The notes under the pieces were generated by a model that ran no database searches, was not told the DNA's origin, and worked only from the letters and a program-made list of their open reading frames with translations. Below, one piece after another: positions 8,397 to 17,528 of a stretch of 64,000 nt of DNA; position 1 is the stretch's first letter, and every line of letters begins with the position of its first letter. The translations under genes and the position numbers were made by a program. The stretch is from Angustibacter luteus (GTDB taxonomy: Bacteria; Actinomycetota; Actinomycetes; Actinomycetales; Angustibacteraceae). The DNA is taken from the NCBI RefSeq assembly GCF_039541115.1, contig NZ_BAABFP010000005.1, positions 959,877 to 1,023,876 on the forward strand. Reading direction: 5' to 3'.

Positions 8397-9122
8397 GTGA
8401 ACGCCCATCCCCGCACCACCCTGCTGCGCGCGCTCCGGCTCATGGCAGTGCTCGTCGTCGCTGCCGTCGCCGGACTCGTGGTGGCGAGCCCTGCCCACGC
8501 CGACGCGTACCGCTACTGGGGCTACTACCAGCTCAAGGACGGCGCCTGGACCTTCGCCCAGAAGGGCCCGGCCGAGACCACACCGGCCGACGGTGCCGTC
8601 GAGGGGTGGCGGTTCGCGGTCGCCGACGAGTCCTCCACCCGCACCCCGCGCCTCGTGCCCACCTTCGACAGCCTGTGCGGCACGACGGACAAGACGGCCG
8701 GCAACAAGCTGGTCGCGCTCGTGGTGGACTTCGGCCGTCCGGCCGACGGACCGGACGGGACGTCGGCCCCGCCGGCTCCCATCGCCCAGTGCGTCAGCGT
8801 GCCGACCGCAGCGACCGGATCGGACGTGATGGCCGCTGCCGGGCTCACGCTGCGGTTGGACAAGAGCCTGACCTGCGCGATCAACGGCTGGCCGGCCACC
8901 GGCTGCGGCGACCCGGTCGACCCGGTCCCGGCCGCCGCGGCCAGCCCGGACACCTCGATCACGCTGCCCGCCGCCGAGCCGACCAGCGCCTCGAGCAGCA
9001 CGGCGTCGGACGACGACGGGGGCATCCCCACGGCCGCCTGGGTCGGCATCGGTGTGGCGGTCGTCGGCGGCGCGGTGCTGGCGCTGCTGGCGATGCGCCG
9101 CGGCAGCGAGCTCAAGGACTGA
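8397..9122 (+). CDS. SCO2322-type secreted membrane-anchored protein
   Basis: 241 residues, GTG start with a GAGGAGG ribosome site 8 bases upstream. An N-terminal signal peptide is visible (LLRALRLMAVLVVAAVAGLV, ending ASPAHA). The extracellular domain opens with YRYWGYYQLKDGAWTFA, and a Thr/Ser/Ala-rich linker leads to a C-terminal membrane anchor (WVGIGVAVVGGAVLALLAM) with a short Arg-containing tail. This is the first gene after the riboswitch and is followed by EcfT, EcfA and EcfS. In actinobacteria such proteins accompany ECF transporters, so an accessory role in corrinoid or cobalt uptake is inferred; no catalytic motif was seen. Confidence 0.8.
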   Translation: MNAHPRTTLLRALRLMAVLVVAAVAGLVVASPAHADAYRYWGYYQLKDGAWTFAQKGPAETTPADGAVEGWRFAVADESSTRTPRLVPTFDSLCGTTDKTAGNKLVALVVDFGRPADGPDGTSAPPAPIAQCVSVPTAATGSDVMAAAGLTLRLDKSLTCAINGWPATGCGDPVDPVPAAAASPDTSITLPAAEPTSASSSTASDDDGGIPTAAWVGIGVAVVGGAVLALLAMRRGSELKD

Positions 9123-9143
9123 CGACTCCCCGGTGACCCGCGC

Positions 9144-10316
9144 ATGAACCCCCTGCTCCGCAGCCTCACACTGCCCCGGATGCTGCATCCGGCGGCGTGG
9201 TGGCTGTGGGCGATCGGGCTCGCCACAGCGGCCAGCCGCACCACGAACCCGTTGCTGCTGCTGCTGGTGGTGGCGGTCGCCGGCTACGTGGTGTCCGCCC
9301 GGCGCGAGGCGGGGACGTCGTCCCCGTTCGGCGCGTTCCTGCGGCTCGGGCTGTTCGTGATCGCGATGCGGGTGGTGCTCCAGGCGCTGCTCGGTGGCGG
9401 GGTGCCGGGGACCACCATCCTGCTGCGGCTGCCCGAGGTGCCGCTGCCCGCGGCGGCCGGCGGCGTGCGGCTCGGCGGACCGGTCTCGCTGGAGGAGGTG
9501 CTGGCCGCGGCCTACGACGGCGCGCGGCTGGCGGCGGTCCTGGCGTGCATCGGGGCGGCGAACGCGCTGGCCAGCCCGCGGCGGCTGCTGCGGTACGTGC
9601 CGGCCACGTTGTACGACGTCGGCACCGCGCTCGTCGTGGCCCTGACCTACGCTCCGCAGATGGTCGACGACGCGCGCCGGGTCCGGGCCGCGCGCCGGTT
9701 GCGCGGCCACGCCGGGCGGGGGCCTCGCGAGCTGGCCCGGTTGGCCGTGCCCGTGCTCGACGGCGCGCTGGAGCGCTCGCTCGAGCTCGCCGCCTCGATG
9801 GAGTCCCGCGGCTACGGACGCACCGTGTTCCGGGACGACCGCTCGCGCCGGTGGGCGACGTCCCTGACCATGCTGGGCCTCGGCGGGGTGGTCGCCGGCA
9901 CGTACGGGGTGCTGGACGGTGGGTCGAGTCCGCTGCTCGGGCTGCCCCTGCTCGCGGTGGGCGCGGTCGCGGTCCTGGCGGCGCTGCTCGTGGGGGCGCG
10001 TCGCGACCCGCGCTCGCGGTACCGGCCGGATCCGTGGGCCGTGCCCGAGTGGCTGACCGTGCTGTGCGGCGTCACCGCGGCGGGGCTGGTGATCGCGGCG
10101 GCGCAGCGCGGCACCCCGGGCCTGGTGCCGATCACGGTTCCGGCGCAGTGGCCCACGCTGCCCTGGCTCCCGGCGGCCGGCGTCCTCTTCGCCCTGCTGC
10201 CCGCGTGGTTCACCCCGATGCCCCCAGCCCGGGCGGCGTTGCGCGCCGGGCTGCGCGCGGACGCCACCGCGGCCGGGACCGACCGCAGCGGCAGCACGCT
10301 CGGGACCGCGGCATGA
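9144..10316 (+). CDS. ECF transporter transmembrane protein EcfT (CbiQ family)
   Basis: The 390-residue integral membrane component that couples the ATPases to the substrate-binding S protein. It has several membrane segments and the CbiQ-type cytoplasmic coupling motif region (RRVRAARRLRGHAGRGPREL, then SLELAASMESRGYG, the conserved Ala-Arg-Gly-type box). C-terminal hydrophobic segments follow. The stop overlaps the ATPase gene start (ATGA at 10313-10316). Its position after a B12 riboswitch and before cobU-cobT-cobS argues for cobalamin, a corrinoid precursor or cobalt as substrate. Confidence 0.88.
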   Translation: MNPLLRSLTLPRMLHPAAWWLWAIGLATAASRTTNPLLLLLVVAVAGYVVSARREAGTSSPFGAFLRLGLFVIAMRVVLQALLGGGVPGTTILLRLPEVPLPAAAGGVRLGGPVSLEEVLAAAYDGARLAAVLACIGAANALASPRRLLRYVPATLYDVGTALVVALTYAPQMVDDARRVRAARRLRGHAGRGPRELARLAVPVLDGALERSLELAASMESRGYGRTVFRDDRSRRWATSLTMLGLGGVVAGTYGVLDGGSSPLLGLPLLAVGAVAVLAALLVGARRDPRSRYRPDPWAVPEWLTVLCGVTAAGLVIAAAQRGTPGLVPITVPAQWPTLPWLPAAGVLFALLPAWFTPMPPARAALRAGLRADATAAGTDRSGSTLGTAA

Positions 10317-11950
10317 TCCGGTTCGAGCAGGTGGGCGTGCGCTACGACGGCGCCGATGGTCCGGTGCTGCGGGACGTCGACCTCACCATCGACGAGGGCG
10401 AGCTGGCCCTCGTGGTCGGGGCGACCGGAAGCGGCAAGACGACCCTGCTGCGGTGCGTCAACGGGCTGGTGCCGCACTTCAGCGGCGGCACGCTGTCCGG
10501 GCGCGTGCTCGTGGACGGTCGCGACACCCGCACCCACCGACCACGCGACCTCGCGGACGTCGTCGGCATCGTGGGCCAGAACCCGACCGCGGCCTTCGTG
10601 ACGGACACCGTCGAGGAGGAGCTCGCGTACGGCCTCGAGACGTTGGGGCTGCCGGGCGACGTGATGCGCAAGCGGGTCGAGGAGACGCTCGACCTGATGG
10701 GCCTGGCCGACCTGCGGGGCCGGGCGCTGCGCACCCTGTCCGGCGGGCAGGCGCAGCGCGTCGCCATCGGCGGCGTCCTCGCGGCGCACCCGCGCATCCT
10801 GGTGCTCGACGAGCCGACGTCCGCCCTGGATCCCGTTGCGGCAGAGGAGGTCCTGGCCGCGCTGACCCGACTGGTGCACGACCTGGGACTGACCGTGCTG
10901 CTGGCCGAGCACCGGCTCGAGCGCGTGGTCCAGTACGCCGACCGCGTGGTGATCGTGGCCGACGGGCTCGTGTGCCACGACGACCCGCGACGCGCGATGG
11001 CGACCTCGCCGGTCGCCCCGCCCGTGGTGACCCTGGGGCGGATGGCCGGCTGGGAGCCGCTGCCGCTCTCGGTGCGCGAGGCCCGACGTCATGCCGAGCC
11101 GTTGCGCCGCCGGCTGGCGGACCGCCCCGGTGCCACCGCCGCGTCGCCGACCGCTTCGTCCATCACGCCGCTGCCGGTGGCCGCGGCGAGCCCGCCGGCG
11201 CTGCTGGCCGAGCGGCTCGTCGTCGAGCGCGGGCGGACCCCCGTGCTGCGCGGCGTCGACCTTGCCGTGCACGCCGGTGAGGTGGTGGCCCTGATGGGCC
11301 GCAACGGCGCCGGCAAGTCGACCCTGCTGGCGGCGGCCGCCGGTCAGCTCGCGGTCGTCAAGGGACGGCTGCGCAGCGACGGCCAGGACCCGGCCACCCT
11401 GCGGCCGGCCGAGCTCGTCCGGCACGTCGGCCTGGTGCCGCAGGACCCCGGACTGCTGCTGTACGCGGACAGCGTCGGCGCGGAGTGCCGCTCCGGGGAC
11501 GCCGACATGTCCGTGCCGGCCGGGACGGTGCGCGCACTGCTGGCCGACCTCGCACCGGACGTCGCCGACGACACCCACCCGCGGGACCTGTCGGAGGGTC
11601 AACGCCTCGCCCTCGCCCTGTCGATCGTGCTGGCCGGCCGGCCGCCGCTGCTGCTGCTGGACGAACCGACCCGCGGGCTGGACTACGGAGCGAAGGCGCG
11701 GCTCGTGCTGAGCCTGCGCGCGATGGCCGACGCCGGACGTGCCGTGCTGCTCGCCACCCACGACGTCGAGCTCGTGGCGGACGTCGCGGACCGCGTCGCA
11801 CTGCTCGCCGAGGGCGAGATCGTCGCGGACGGCGCGACCGTCGACGTGCTGGGCGGCTCCCCTGCGTTCGCCCCTCAGGTGGCCAAGGTCATGCACCCGC
11901 AGCCGTGGCTCACGGTCGCCGACCTGACGGCCGCACTGGAGGCGTCGTGA
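10313..11950 (+). CDS. Fused double ATPase of an ECF transporter (EcfA-EcfA')
   Basis: 545 residues from ATG 10313, with two complete ABC ATPase modules in one chain. Module 1 has Walker A GATGSGKTT, signature LSGGQ and Walker B ILVLDEPTSALDP. Module 2 has Walker A GRNGAGKST, a variant signature LSEGQ and Walker B LLLLDEPTRGLD. A Pro/Ala-rich linker separates them (about residues 255-300). Energises the membrane pair EcfT/EcfS. Both neighbours overlap it by 4 bases, so stoichiometric translation is expected. Confidence 0.93.
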   Translation: MIRFEQVGVRYDGADGPVLRDVDLTIDEGELALVVGATGSGKTTLLRCVNGLVPHFSGGTLSGRVLVDGRDTRTHRPRDLADVVGIVGQNPTAAFVTDTVEEELAYGLETLGLPGDVMRKRVEETLDLMGLADLRGRALRTLSGGQAQRVAIGGVLAAHPRILVLDEPTSALDPVAAEEVLAALTRLVHDLGLTVLLAEHRLERVVQYADRVVIVADGLVCHDDPRRAMATSPVAPPVVTLGRMAGWEPLPLSVREARRHAEPLRRRLADRPGATAASPTASSITPLPVAAASPPALLAERLVVERGRTPVLRGVDLAVHAGEVVALMGRNGAGKSTLLAAAAGQLAVVKGRLRSDGQDPATLRPAELVRHVGLVPQDPGLLLYADSVGAECRSGDADMSVPAGTVRALLADLAPDVADDTHPRDLSEGQRLALALSIVLAGRPPLLLLDEPTRGLDYGAKARLVLSLRAMADAGRAVLLATHDVELVADVADRVALLAEGEIVADGATVDVLGGSPAFAPQVAKVMHPQPWLTVADLTAALEAS

Positions 11951-12798
11951 GCGTCGCACCGGCCCGGTCGGCCGCGCTGATCGCCGTCCGCTGGCGGTCC
12001 TCCGTCGTCCTGGTCGCCACGATGCTGGTGGGCTTCGCGGCCTTCGCCTGGCCGTTCGTCGTCCGGCCCGGCACGGGCCTCGCCCACGGCGGCGACGCGC
12101 CCTGGCTGTTCGTCGTGCTGCTCGCGCTGATGGCGGCGCTCGTGGTCTCGGAGCTGGCCAGCGGCGGGCTGGACGCCAAGACCGTGTCGGTCCTGGGCGT
12201 CCTCGCGGCGCTCGGCGGTGCGTTGCGGGTGCTCGGCGCCGGCACCGCCGGGTTGGAACCGATGTTCTTCCTGCTGGTCGTCTCCGGTCGGGTGCTCGGC
12301 CGCGGCGCCGGCTTCGTCCTCGGGGCGCTGTCCGTGCTGGTCGGGGCGTTCCTCACCGGCGGCGTGGGACCGTGGGCGCCGTTCCAGATGGTCGCCGCCG
12401 GCATGGTGGGCTTCTTCGCCGGCTCGCTGCCCCGGGCCACCGGACGGCACGAGCGCTGGCTCCTGGCGGCCTACGGCTTCGTCGCCGGTCTGGCCTACGG
12501 CGTGGTGATGAACCTGTGGTTCTGGCCCTTCCTGGCCAGCGCGGTCGGCGACGCGACGACTTTTGTCCCAGGAGATCCCGTAGGTGCCAACCTCGGCCGC
12601 TACGCTGCGTTTTACCTCGCCACCAGCTTGGGGTGGGATCTGCCGCGAGGGCTGCTCACTGCTGCGCTCGTGCTCGGAGCCGGCCGGCCCGTGCTGGCTT
12701 CCCTGCGACGCGGCGCACGGCGGGCGGCCTTCGCGACAGCGGGAACGTTCGAGCCGCCGTCGTCCCTGTCGTCGGCTCAGGCACGGATGGACGAATGA
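11947..12798 (+). CDS. ECF transporter substrate-binding S component
   Basis: 283 residues from GTG 11947, which overlaps the ATPase stop. The small membrane protein has about six hydrophobic segments (VVLVATMLVGFAAFAWPFVV; LFVVLLALMAALVV; FFLLVVSGRVLGRGAGFVLG and others). The GRVLGRGAGFVLGALSVLVG region resembles the helix-1 motif used to dock S proteins to EcfT. The riboswitch and neighbouring cob genes suggest it binds cobalamin or a precursor; the sequence alone does not prove the ligand. The stop overlaps the start of the next gene. Confidence 0.85.
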   Translation: MSVAPARSAALIAVRWRSSVVLVATMLVGFAAFAWPFVVRPGTGLAHGGDAPWLFVVLLALMAALVVSELASGGLDAKTVSVLGVLAALGGALRVLGAGTAGLEPMFFLLVVSGRVLGRGAGFVLGALSVLVGAFLTGGVGPWAPFQMVAAGMVGFFAGSLPRATGRHERWLLAAYGFVAGLAYGVVMNLWFWPFLASAVGDATTFVPGDPVGANLGRYAAFYLATSLGWDLPRGLLTAALVLGAGRPVLASLRRGARRAAFATAGTFEPPSSLSSAQARMDE

Positions 12799-14429
12799 TG
12801 CGCGTACGGCTTCTCGGCACCGGCTCCGCCGACGGCTGGCCCAATGCCTTCTGCGAGTGCGCCTCCTGCCTGGCCGCCCAGCACGCCCAGCAGTGGCGCG
12901 GCCCGACGTCCGCGCTGGTCGACGGCCGGATCCTGCTCGACTGCGGCCCCGAGACACCGCGCGCGGCCCTGCGGTTCGAGGGCGGCCTGCAGCAGGTCAC
13001 GCACATCCTGGTCACCCACGACCACCCCGACCACAGCGCGCCCATGGCCCTGCTGTCTCGGGCCTGGGCCGGGCGCACCGAACCCCTCACGGTCGTCGGT
13101 CCGGCGCCGGTCATCGCGTCGTGGTGCCTGTGGGCCGCACCGGATGCGCCGGTGCGCTGGCAGGCGGTGCTGCCGGGCGACGTCCTGCAGGCGGACGGCT
13201 ACACCGTCCGCGTGCTGGCCGGCGCCCACGGCGAGGAGGAGGCCGTCGTCTACGACCTGACCGGCCCGGGCGGCGAGCGGATGCTCTACGCGACGGACAC
13301 CGGCCCCCTGCCCGAGGCCACCATCACCGCCACGACTGACGCCGAGTTCGACCTCGTGCTGCTCGAGGCGACCTTCGGTGACCGTCGCGGTCCCGGTGCG
13401 CCGAGCGGCACCGACCACCTCGACCTGTCCACCTTCGCGGACCAGATGGTGCGGTTGCGCGGCGCTCGGGCACTGACCCGAGGCAGCCGCATCGCCGCCG
13501 TCCACCTGTCCCACCACAGCCCGGTCGACCTGCGCCCGCGCCTGGGTGCCTGGGGCGTGCAGGTGGTCGACGACGGGCACGCCTTCCAGCTCGACCGGGC
13601 GGCCAGCCGCGCCCGGGCCCGCGCCGCGCAGCCGGCCGAAGCCATGACCGGGCTCGTGGGGGGCGACGACGAACCGCGCCGCACGTTGTTGCTCGGTGGG
13701 GTGCGGTCCGGCAAGTCCAGCGTGGCCGAGGCCCTGTTCGCGGCGGACGCACCGGTCACCTACGTGGCCACCGGGTACGTCCCGGACGGCGACGACCACG
13801 AGTGGCTGGAACGCGTGGCGGCGCACCAGCTGCGTCGTCCGGCGCACTGGACCACGCTGGAGACCACCGACCTCGGAGCGGCCCTGCGCGGCGCGCAGGG
13901 GCCGGTGATCATCGACTGCCTCGGGATGTGGATGACCAGCGTGCTGTCCCGCTGCGGCGCCTGGGAGCAGGCCCCGGGGTGGCAGCACGCCGTCGACCAG
14001 CACGTCGACGCGCTCGTCGAGGCCTGGCACGCGGTGCGCGTACCGGTGGTGGCGGTCAGCAACGAGGTCGGCTCGGGGGTCGTGCCGGGCTCGTGGTCGG
14101 GCCGGGTGTTCCGGGACCAGCTGGGCCGGCTGAACACCCGCATCTCCGCGGCCAGCGAGCGGGTGCTGCTGGTGGTGGCCGGGCGGGTGCTCGACCTCGC
14201 CGCGCTCGGCTCCCCCGCCGCGGCAACCGGGTCCGCGGATGAGACCGGGCAGCCGGCCGAGGTCTCCCGCCCCCACCGCGCGCTCGACGTCCCGGCACCC
14301 TCCACCGACCCGGCCGACATCTCGTCGACCCCTGGACGGCACGCCGCGGTCCGCACCGCACTGCACCCCGTGCTCGACCTGACCCGCCACGCCAGCACCG
14401 CCGACTCCCTCGAACAGGACACTGCATGA
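12795..14429 (+). CDS. cobU: Metallo-beta-lactamase-fold / CobU fusion protein
   Basis: 544 residues from ATG 12795 (ATG 12798 also possible). Residues ~1-270 form a metallo-beta-lactamase-fold hydrolase with the metal motif HDHPDH at about 75-80. Residues ~295-470 are the bifunctional adenosylcobinamide kinase / GTP:adenosylcobinamide-phosphate guanylyltransferase, with Walker [10 protein letters not shown] and the later [11 protein letters not shown] block. The CobU half makes adenosylcobinamide-GDP for CobS. The N-terminal domain is PhnP-like, and I infer a phosphodiesterase or phosphatase role in the same pathway. I recall similar fusions in other actinobacteria. The last ~75 residues are a low-complexity tail. 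Upstream frame extension is Arg-rich and rejected. Confidence 0.9.
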   Translation: MMRVRLLGTGSADGWPNAFCECASCLAAQHAQQWRGPTSALVDGRILLDCGPETPRAALRFEGGLQQVTHILVTHDHPDHSAPMALLSRAWAGRTEPLTVVGPAPVIASWCLWAAPDAPVRWQAVLPGDVLQADGYTVRVLAGAHGEEEAVVYDLTGPGGERMLYATDTGPLPEATITATTDAEFDLVLLEATFGDRRGPGAPSGTDHLDLSTFADQMVRLRGARALTRGSRIAAVHLSHHSPVDLRPRLGAWGVQVVDDGHAFQLDRAASRARARAAQPAEAMTGLVGGDDEPRRTLLLGGVRSGKSSVAEALFAADAPVTYVATGYVPDGDDHEWLERVAAHQLRRPAHWTTLETTDLGAALRGAQGPVIIDCLGMWMTSVLSRCGAWEQAPGWQHAVDQHVDALVEAWHAVRVPVVAVSNEVGSGVVPGSWSGRVFRDQLGRLNTRISAASERVLLVVAGRVLDLAALGSPAAATGSADETGQPAEVSRPHRALDVPAPSTDPADISSTPGRHAAVRTALHPVLDLTRHASTADSLEQDTA

Positions 14430-15517
14430 CCTCGATCGACCTGACCGCACTGCGCGAGGCCGTCAGCCTTCGCGACTGGGACGCGGCCAGCGACACCCGC
14501 CTGCGCCTGGACGGCCTGGTGAAGCCGCTCGGCTCCCTCGGCCGCCTCGAGCAGCTGGCCGCCTGGCTGTCCGGGGTCCAGGGCGCCTCACCGCCCCGGC
14601 CGCTGGACGACGTCCGCGTCGTGGTGTTCGCCGGCGACCACGGCATCGCGAGGTCGGGGGTCTCGGCGTACCCGCCCGAGGTGACCGCCGCGATGGTGCG
14701 CACGTTCCTCGCCGGTGCGGCCGGGGTGAACGCCCTGGCCACGTTGCACGGTGCGAAGGTGCGGGTGCTGGACCTCGGCGTCGACGCCGACACCGACGAC
14801 CTGCCGGCCGCCGTGACCGAGCACAAGGTGCGCCGCGGGTCCGGCTCGATCGACGTCGAGGACGCCCTGACCGACGACGAGGTCGAGCGCGCCTTCGTCA
14901 GCGGCCAGCGGATCGCGGACGAGGAGGTCGACAGCGGCGCCGACCTGCTGATCGCCGGCGACATGGGCATCGGGAACACGACGGTCGCCGCCGCGCTCGT
15001 CGCGGTGCTGCTCGACCTGCAGCCACTGGACGTCGTCGGCACCGGGACGGGTATCGACGACGACGCCTGGGCCCGCAAGGTCGGCGCTCTGCGTGATGCC
15101 GCCTACCGCGGGCGCGCCGTCCGCGAGGACCCGTTGGCGGTGCTGCGCACCGTCGGCAGCGCCGACACCGCCGCGATGACCGGCTTCCTCGTGCAGGCCG
15201 CCGTCCGGCGCACCCCCGTGCTCCTGGACGGCGTGGTCTCGTGCGCGTGCGCACTCGTCGGCCGCCGGCTGGTCGACAGCGCCAGCCACTGGTGGCTGGC
15301 TGGGCACCGTTCCACCGAGCCGGCCCAGCACCGGGTGCTCGACGTGCTCGGCCTGGAACCCTTGGTAGACCTAGGAATGCGGCTCGGCGAGGGCACCGGC
15401 GCACTCACCGCGCTGCCGATCCTGCGGGCCGCGCAGGCGATGTGCGCGGACATGGGACTGCTGGCCGACCTGCTGCCGCCGGACCCGATGGCCGGGCTGC
15501 CCGCCGACGCGACGTGA
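14426..15517 (+). CDS. cobT: Nicotinate-nucleotide--dimethylbenzimidazole phosphoribosyltransferase CobT
   Basis: Makes alpha-ribazole phosphate from dimethylbenzimidazole and nicotinate mononucleotide, the lower-ligand activation step of cobalamin. The 363 residues show the family's [56 protein letters not shown], and the catalytic-site segment [19 protein letters not shown] 14426 overlaps the cobU stop; the stop overlaps the cobS GTG. Complete and normal in length. Confidence 0.96.
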   Translation: MTSIDLTALREAVSLRDWDAASDTRLRLDGLVKPLGSLGRLEQLAAWLSGVQGASPPRPLDDVRVVVFAGDHGIARSGVSAYPPEVTAAMVRTFLAGAAGVNALATLHGAKVRVLDLGVDADTDDLPAAVTEHKVRRGSGSIDVEDALTDDEVERAFVSGQRIADEEVDSGADLLIAGDMGIGNTTVAAALVAVLLDLQPLDVVGTGTGIDDDAWARKVGALRDAAYRGRAVREDPLAVLRTVGSADTAAMTGFLVQAAVRRTPVLLDGVVSCACALVGRRLVDSASHWWLAGHRSTEPAQHRVLDVLGLEPLVDLGMRLGEGTGALTALPILRAAQAMCADMGLLADLLPPDPMAGLPADAT

Positions 15518-16287
15518 GCCGCCCCGGCGCCCTACGCGACGGCGTCCGGCTGGCGACGGGCACCCTCACCGTGCTGCCCGTCCCCGCGCCGGTCACCGTC
15601 GACCGGGAGGCGGCCGGCCGGGCCATGGCGCTGGCCGGGCTGGTGGCCCTGCTGCCCGGCTCACTCGTGGCACTGGTGGGCTGGGCCGGGTCGGCCCTGG
15701 GCGCCCCGCCGTTGCTGGTCGGCGCCGTCGCCGTCGGCGCCCTCGCGTGGTCGAGCCGGGGCCTGCACCTGGACGGCCTGGCCGACACCGCCGACGGGCT
15801 GGCCGCCAGCTACGACCGCGAACGGGCGCTGGCAGTGATGCGTACCGGGGACGTCGGCCCGATCGGCGCCGCCACGCTGGTGCTCGTGCTCCTCGCGCAG
15901 GTGGCGTGCGTGGCCGCGCTGGTCGAGCAGCCGCTGCTCTCGGGCGCCGCGGTGGTCGTCTCACGCGCCGTGCTCGCGCTGGCCTGCGCCTCGGGGGTTC
16001 CCGCCGCGCGCAGTGACGGGTTGGGAGCCATGGTCGCCGGGTCCGTGCCCCGCTGGGCCGCCGGTTCCGCCGTCCTGCTGGCTGGGGTCGTGGTGACCCT
16101 CGCCGCGCTCGCCTCCGGCACGCCGTGGTGGTCCGGCCCGCTCGCCGCGGCGCTCGCCGTGCTGGCCGCCGGCGCCGTCCTGGTCCGCTGCACCCGCCGG
16201 CTGGGTGGCATCACCGGTGACGTCCTCGGCGCCCTGGTCGAGGTGTCCCTGGCAGCGACGCTCGCCGTCCTCGCGACCGCCGCCTGA
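15514..16287 (+). CDS. cobS: Adenosylcobinamide-GDP ribazoletransferase CobS (CobV)
   Basis: Membrane enzyme joining adenosylcobinamide-GDP with alpha-ribazole (phosphate) to complete cobalamin. 257 residues from GTG 15514, chosen because it overlaps the cobT stop (GTGA) and because upstream frame extension is Arg-rich. The signature [20 protein letters not shown] holds the acidic metal ligands, followed by the conserved [18 protein letters not shown]. Multiple hydrophobic segments are present. Last gene of the riboswitch-led operon; it ends 3 bases from the convergent gcvT. Confidence 0.94.
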   Translation: MSRPGALRDGVRLATGTLTVLPVPAPVTVDREAAGRAMALAGLVALLPGSLVALVGWAGSALGAPPLLVGAVAVGALAWSSRGLHLDGLADTADGLAASYDRERALAVMRTGDVGPIGAATLVLVLLAQVACVAALVEQPLLSGAAVVVSRAVLALACASGVPAARSDGLGAMVAGSVPRWAAGSAVLLAGVVVTLAALASGTPWWSGPLAAALAVLAAGAVLVRCTRRLGGITGDVLGALVEVSLAATLAVLATAA

Positions 16288-16290
16288 GTC

Positions 16291-17436
16291 TCAGCGGGTC
16301 TGCACGTCCACGAACGGCGGCTTCACCACCCGGCAGCGCAGCGCCCGACCACGGACGTCGACGACGACGTCGTCGCCCTCGGCCACCGACCGCTCCAGCA
16401 GCGCCAGGGCGATGCCCTGCTTCAGCGTGGGCGAGAAGGTACCGGACGTCGTCACGCCGACCTCGTCTCCGTCCAGACCGTCGCGCTTGACGACGAAGCC
16501 GTCGCGCGGGATGCCGCGGTCCAGCGCGAGCAGCCCCCACAGCAAGCGCGACGCGCCCGCCTGCTTCTCGGCCACCAGTGCGTCCCGCCCCCAGAAGTCC
16601 GGCTTCCTCCAGCCGACCGCCCACCCGGCCCGGGCCTGGACCGGCGAGATGTCCAGGCTCAGCTCGTGACCGTGCAGCGGGTAGCCCATCTCGGTGCGCA
16701 GCGTGTCGCGGGCCCCCAGCCCGGCCACCCGGCCCCCCGCGACGGTCACCGCCTCGACCAGGGCGTCCCACAGCTGGGCCGTCGCGTCCCACGGCGGCAG
16801 CAGCTCGTAGCCCCGCTCCCCCGTGTATCCGGTGCGGCACACCACGACCGGCACGCCCTGCCAGTCGGCGTCCACGAAGCTCATGTAGTCGTGACCGGTG
16901 GGCAGTCCGAGCGCCTCGAGCACCTGGTCGGACAGCGGCCCCTGCACCGCGAGCACGCCGTACGCCTCGTGCTGGCCCTCGACCTCGACCCCGTCCGGCG
17001 CGGCGCCCTGCATCCGGCGGACCACCTCGGCGGTGTTGGCCGCGTTCGGCACCAGCAGCACGTCGTCGTCAGCGCGCAGGTAGGCGATCAGGTCGTCGAC
17101 CACACCGCCGGAGCGGTCGCAGCACATCGTGTACTGCGCCTTGCCGGGCCCGATCCGAGCGAGGTCGTTGGTCAGCACCGCGTTCACGAAGTCGGCCGCC
17201 CCCGGCCCGGCGACCCGCGCCTTGCCGAGGTGGCTGACGTCGAACAGGCCGACCCGCTCGCGCACGGCCGCGTGCTCGGCGACGACGCCGCCACCGGCGT
17301 ACTCGATCGGCATCGACCAGCCACCGAAGTCCGCCATCTTCGCGCCGGCTGCCTCGTGGCGCTCGTGCAGCGGCGAGCGGCGAAGGGGCGAGCCGGAGGA
17401 CGTGCTGGACTCGGGCGAATGGGTGGTGTCGGCCAT
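16291..17436 (-). CDS. gcvT: Aminomethyltransferase, glycine cleavage T protein
   Basis: Transfers the methylene group from aminomethylated lipoyl-H protein to tetrahydrofolate, releasing ammonia. 381 residues from ATG 17436 ([15 protein letters not shown]); the frame extends 15 residues further upstream but that part is not protein-like. Family segments include [41 protein letters not shown] and [19 protein letters not shown]. No gcvH or gcvP is nearby. It needs the lipoate made by lipB and lipA elsewhere in the window. No glycine riboswitch fits in the short upstream gap. Confidence 0.95.
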   Translation of the reverse strand: MADTTHSPESSTSSGSPLRRSPLHERHEAAGAKMADFGGWSMPIEYAGGGVVAEHAAVRERVGLFDVSHLGKARVAGPGAADFVNAVLTNDLARIGPGKAQYTMCCDRSGGVVDDLIAYLRADDDVLLVPNAANTAEVVRRMQGAAPDGVEVEGQHEAYGVLAVQGPLSDQVLEALGLPTGHDYMSFVDADWQGVPVVVCRTGYTGERGYELLPPWDATAQLWDALVEAVTVAGGRVAGLGARDTLRTEMGYPLHGHELSLDISPVQARAGWAVGWRKPDFWGRDALVAEKQAGASRLLWGLLALDRGIPRDGFVVKRDGLDGDEVGVTTSGTFSPTLKQGIALALLERSVAEGDDVVVDVRGRALRCRVVKPPFVDVQTR

Positions 17437-17528
17437 GCGGGGAAACCTACCGTTCGCGGCGCACCGCCCGGCGTCTAGCATCAGGGGCGGATCGTGACCC
17501 GGTCCTCAACCCTGCGGAAGGACCCTCG

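Noticed and set aside
17437..17528. Glycine riboswitch upstream of gcvT
   Set aside because: The divergent gap is under 100 bases and no tandem aptamer core was seen.
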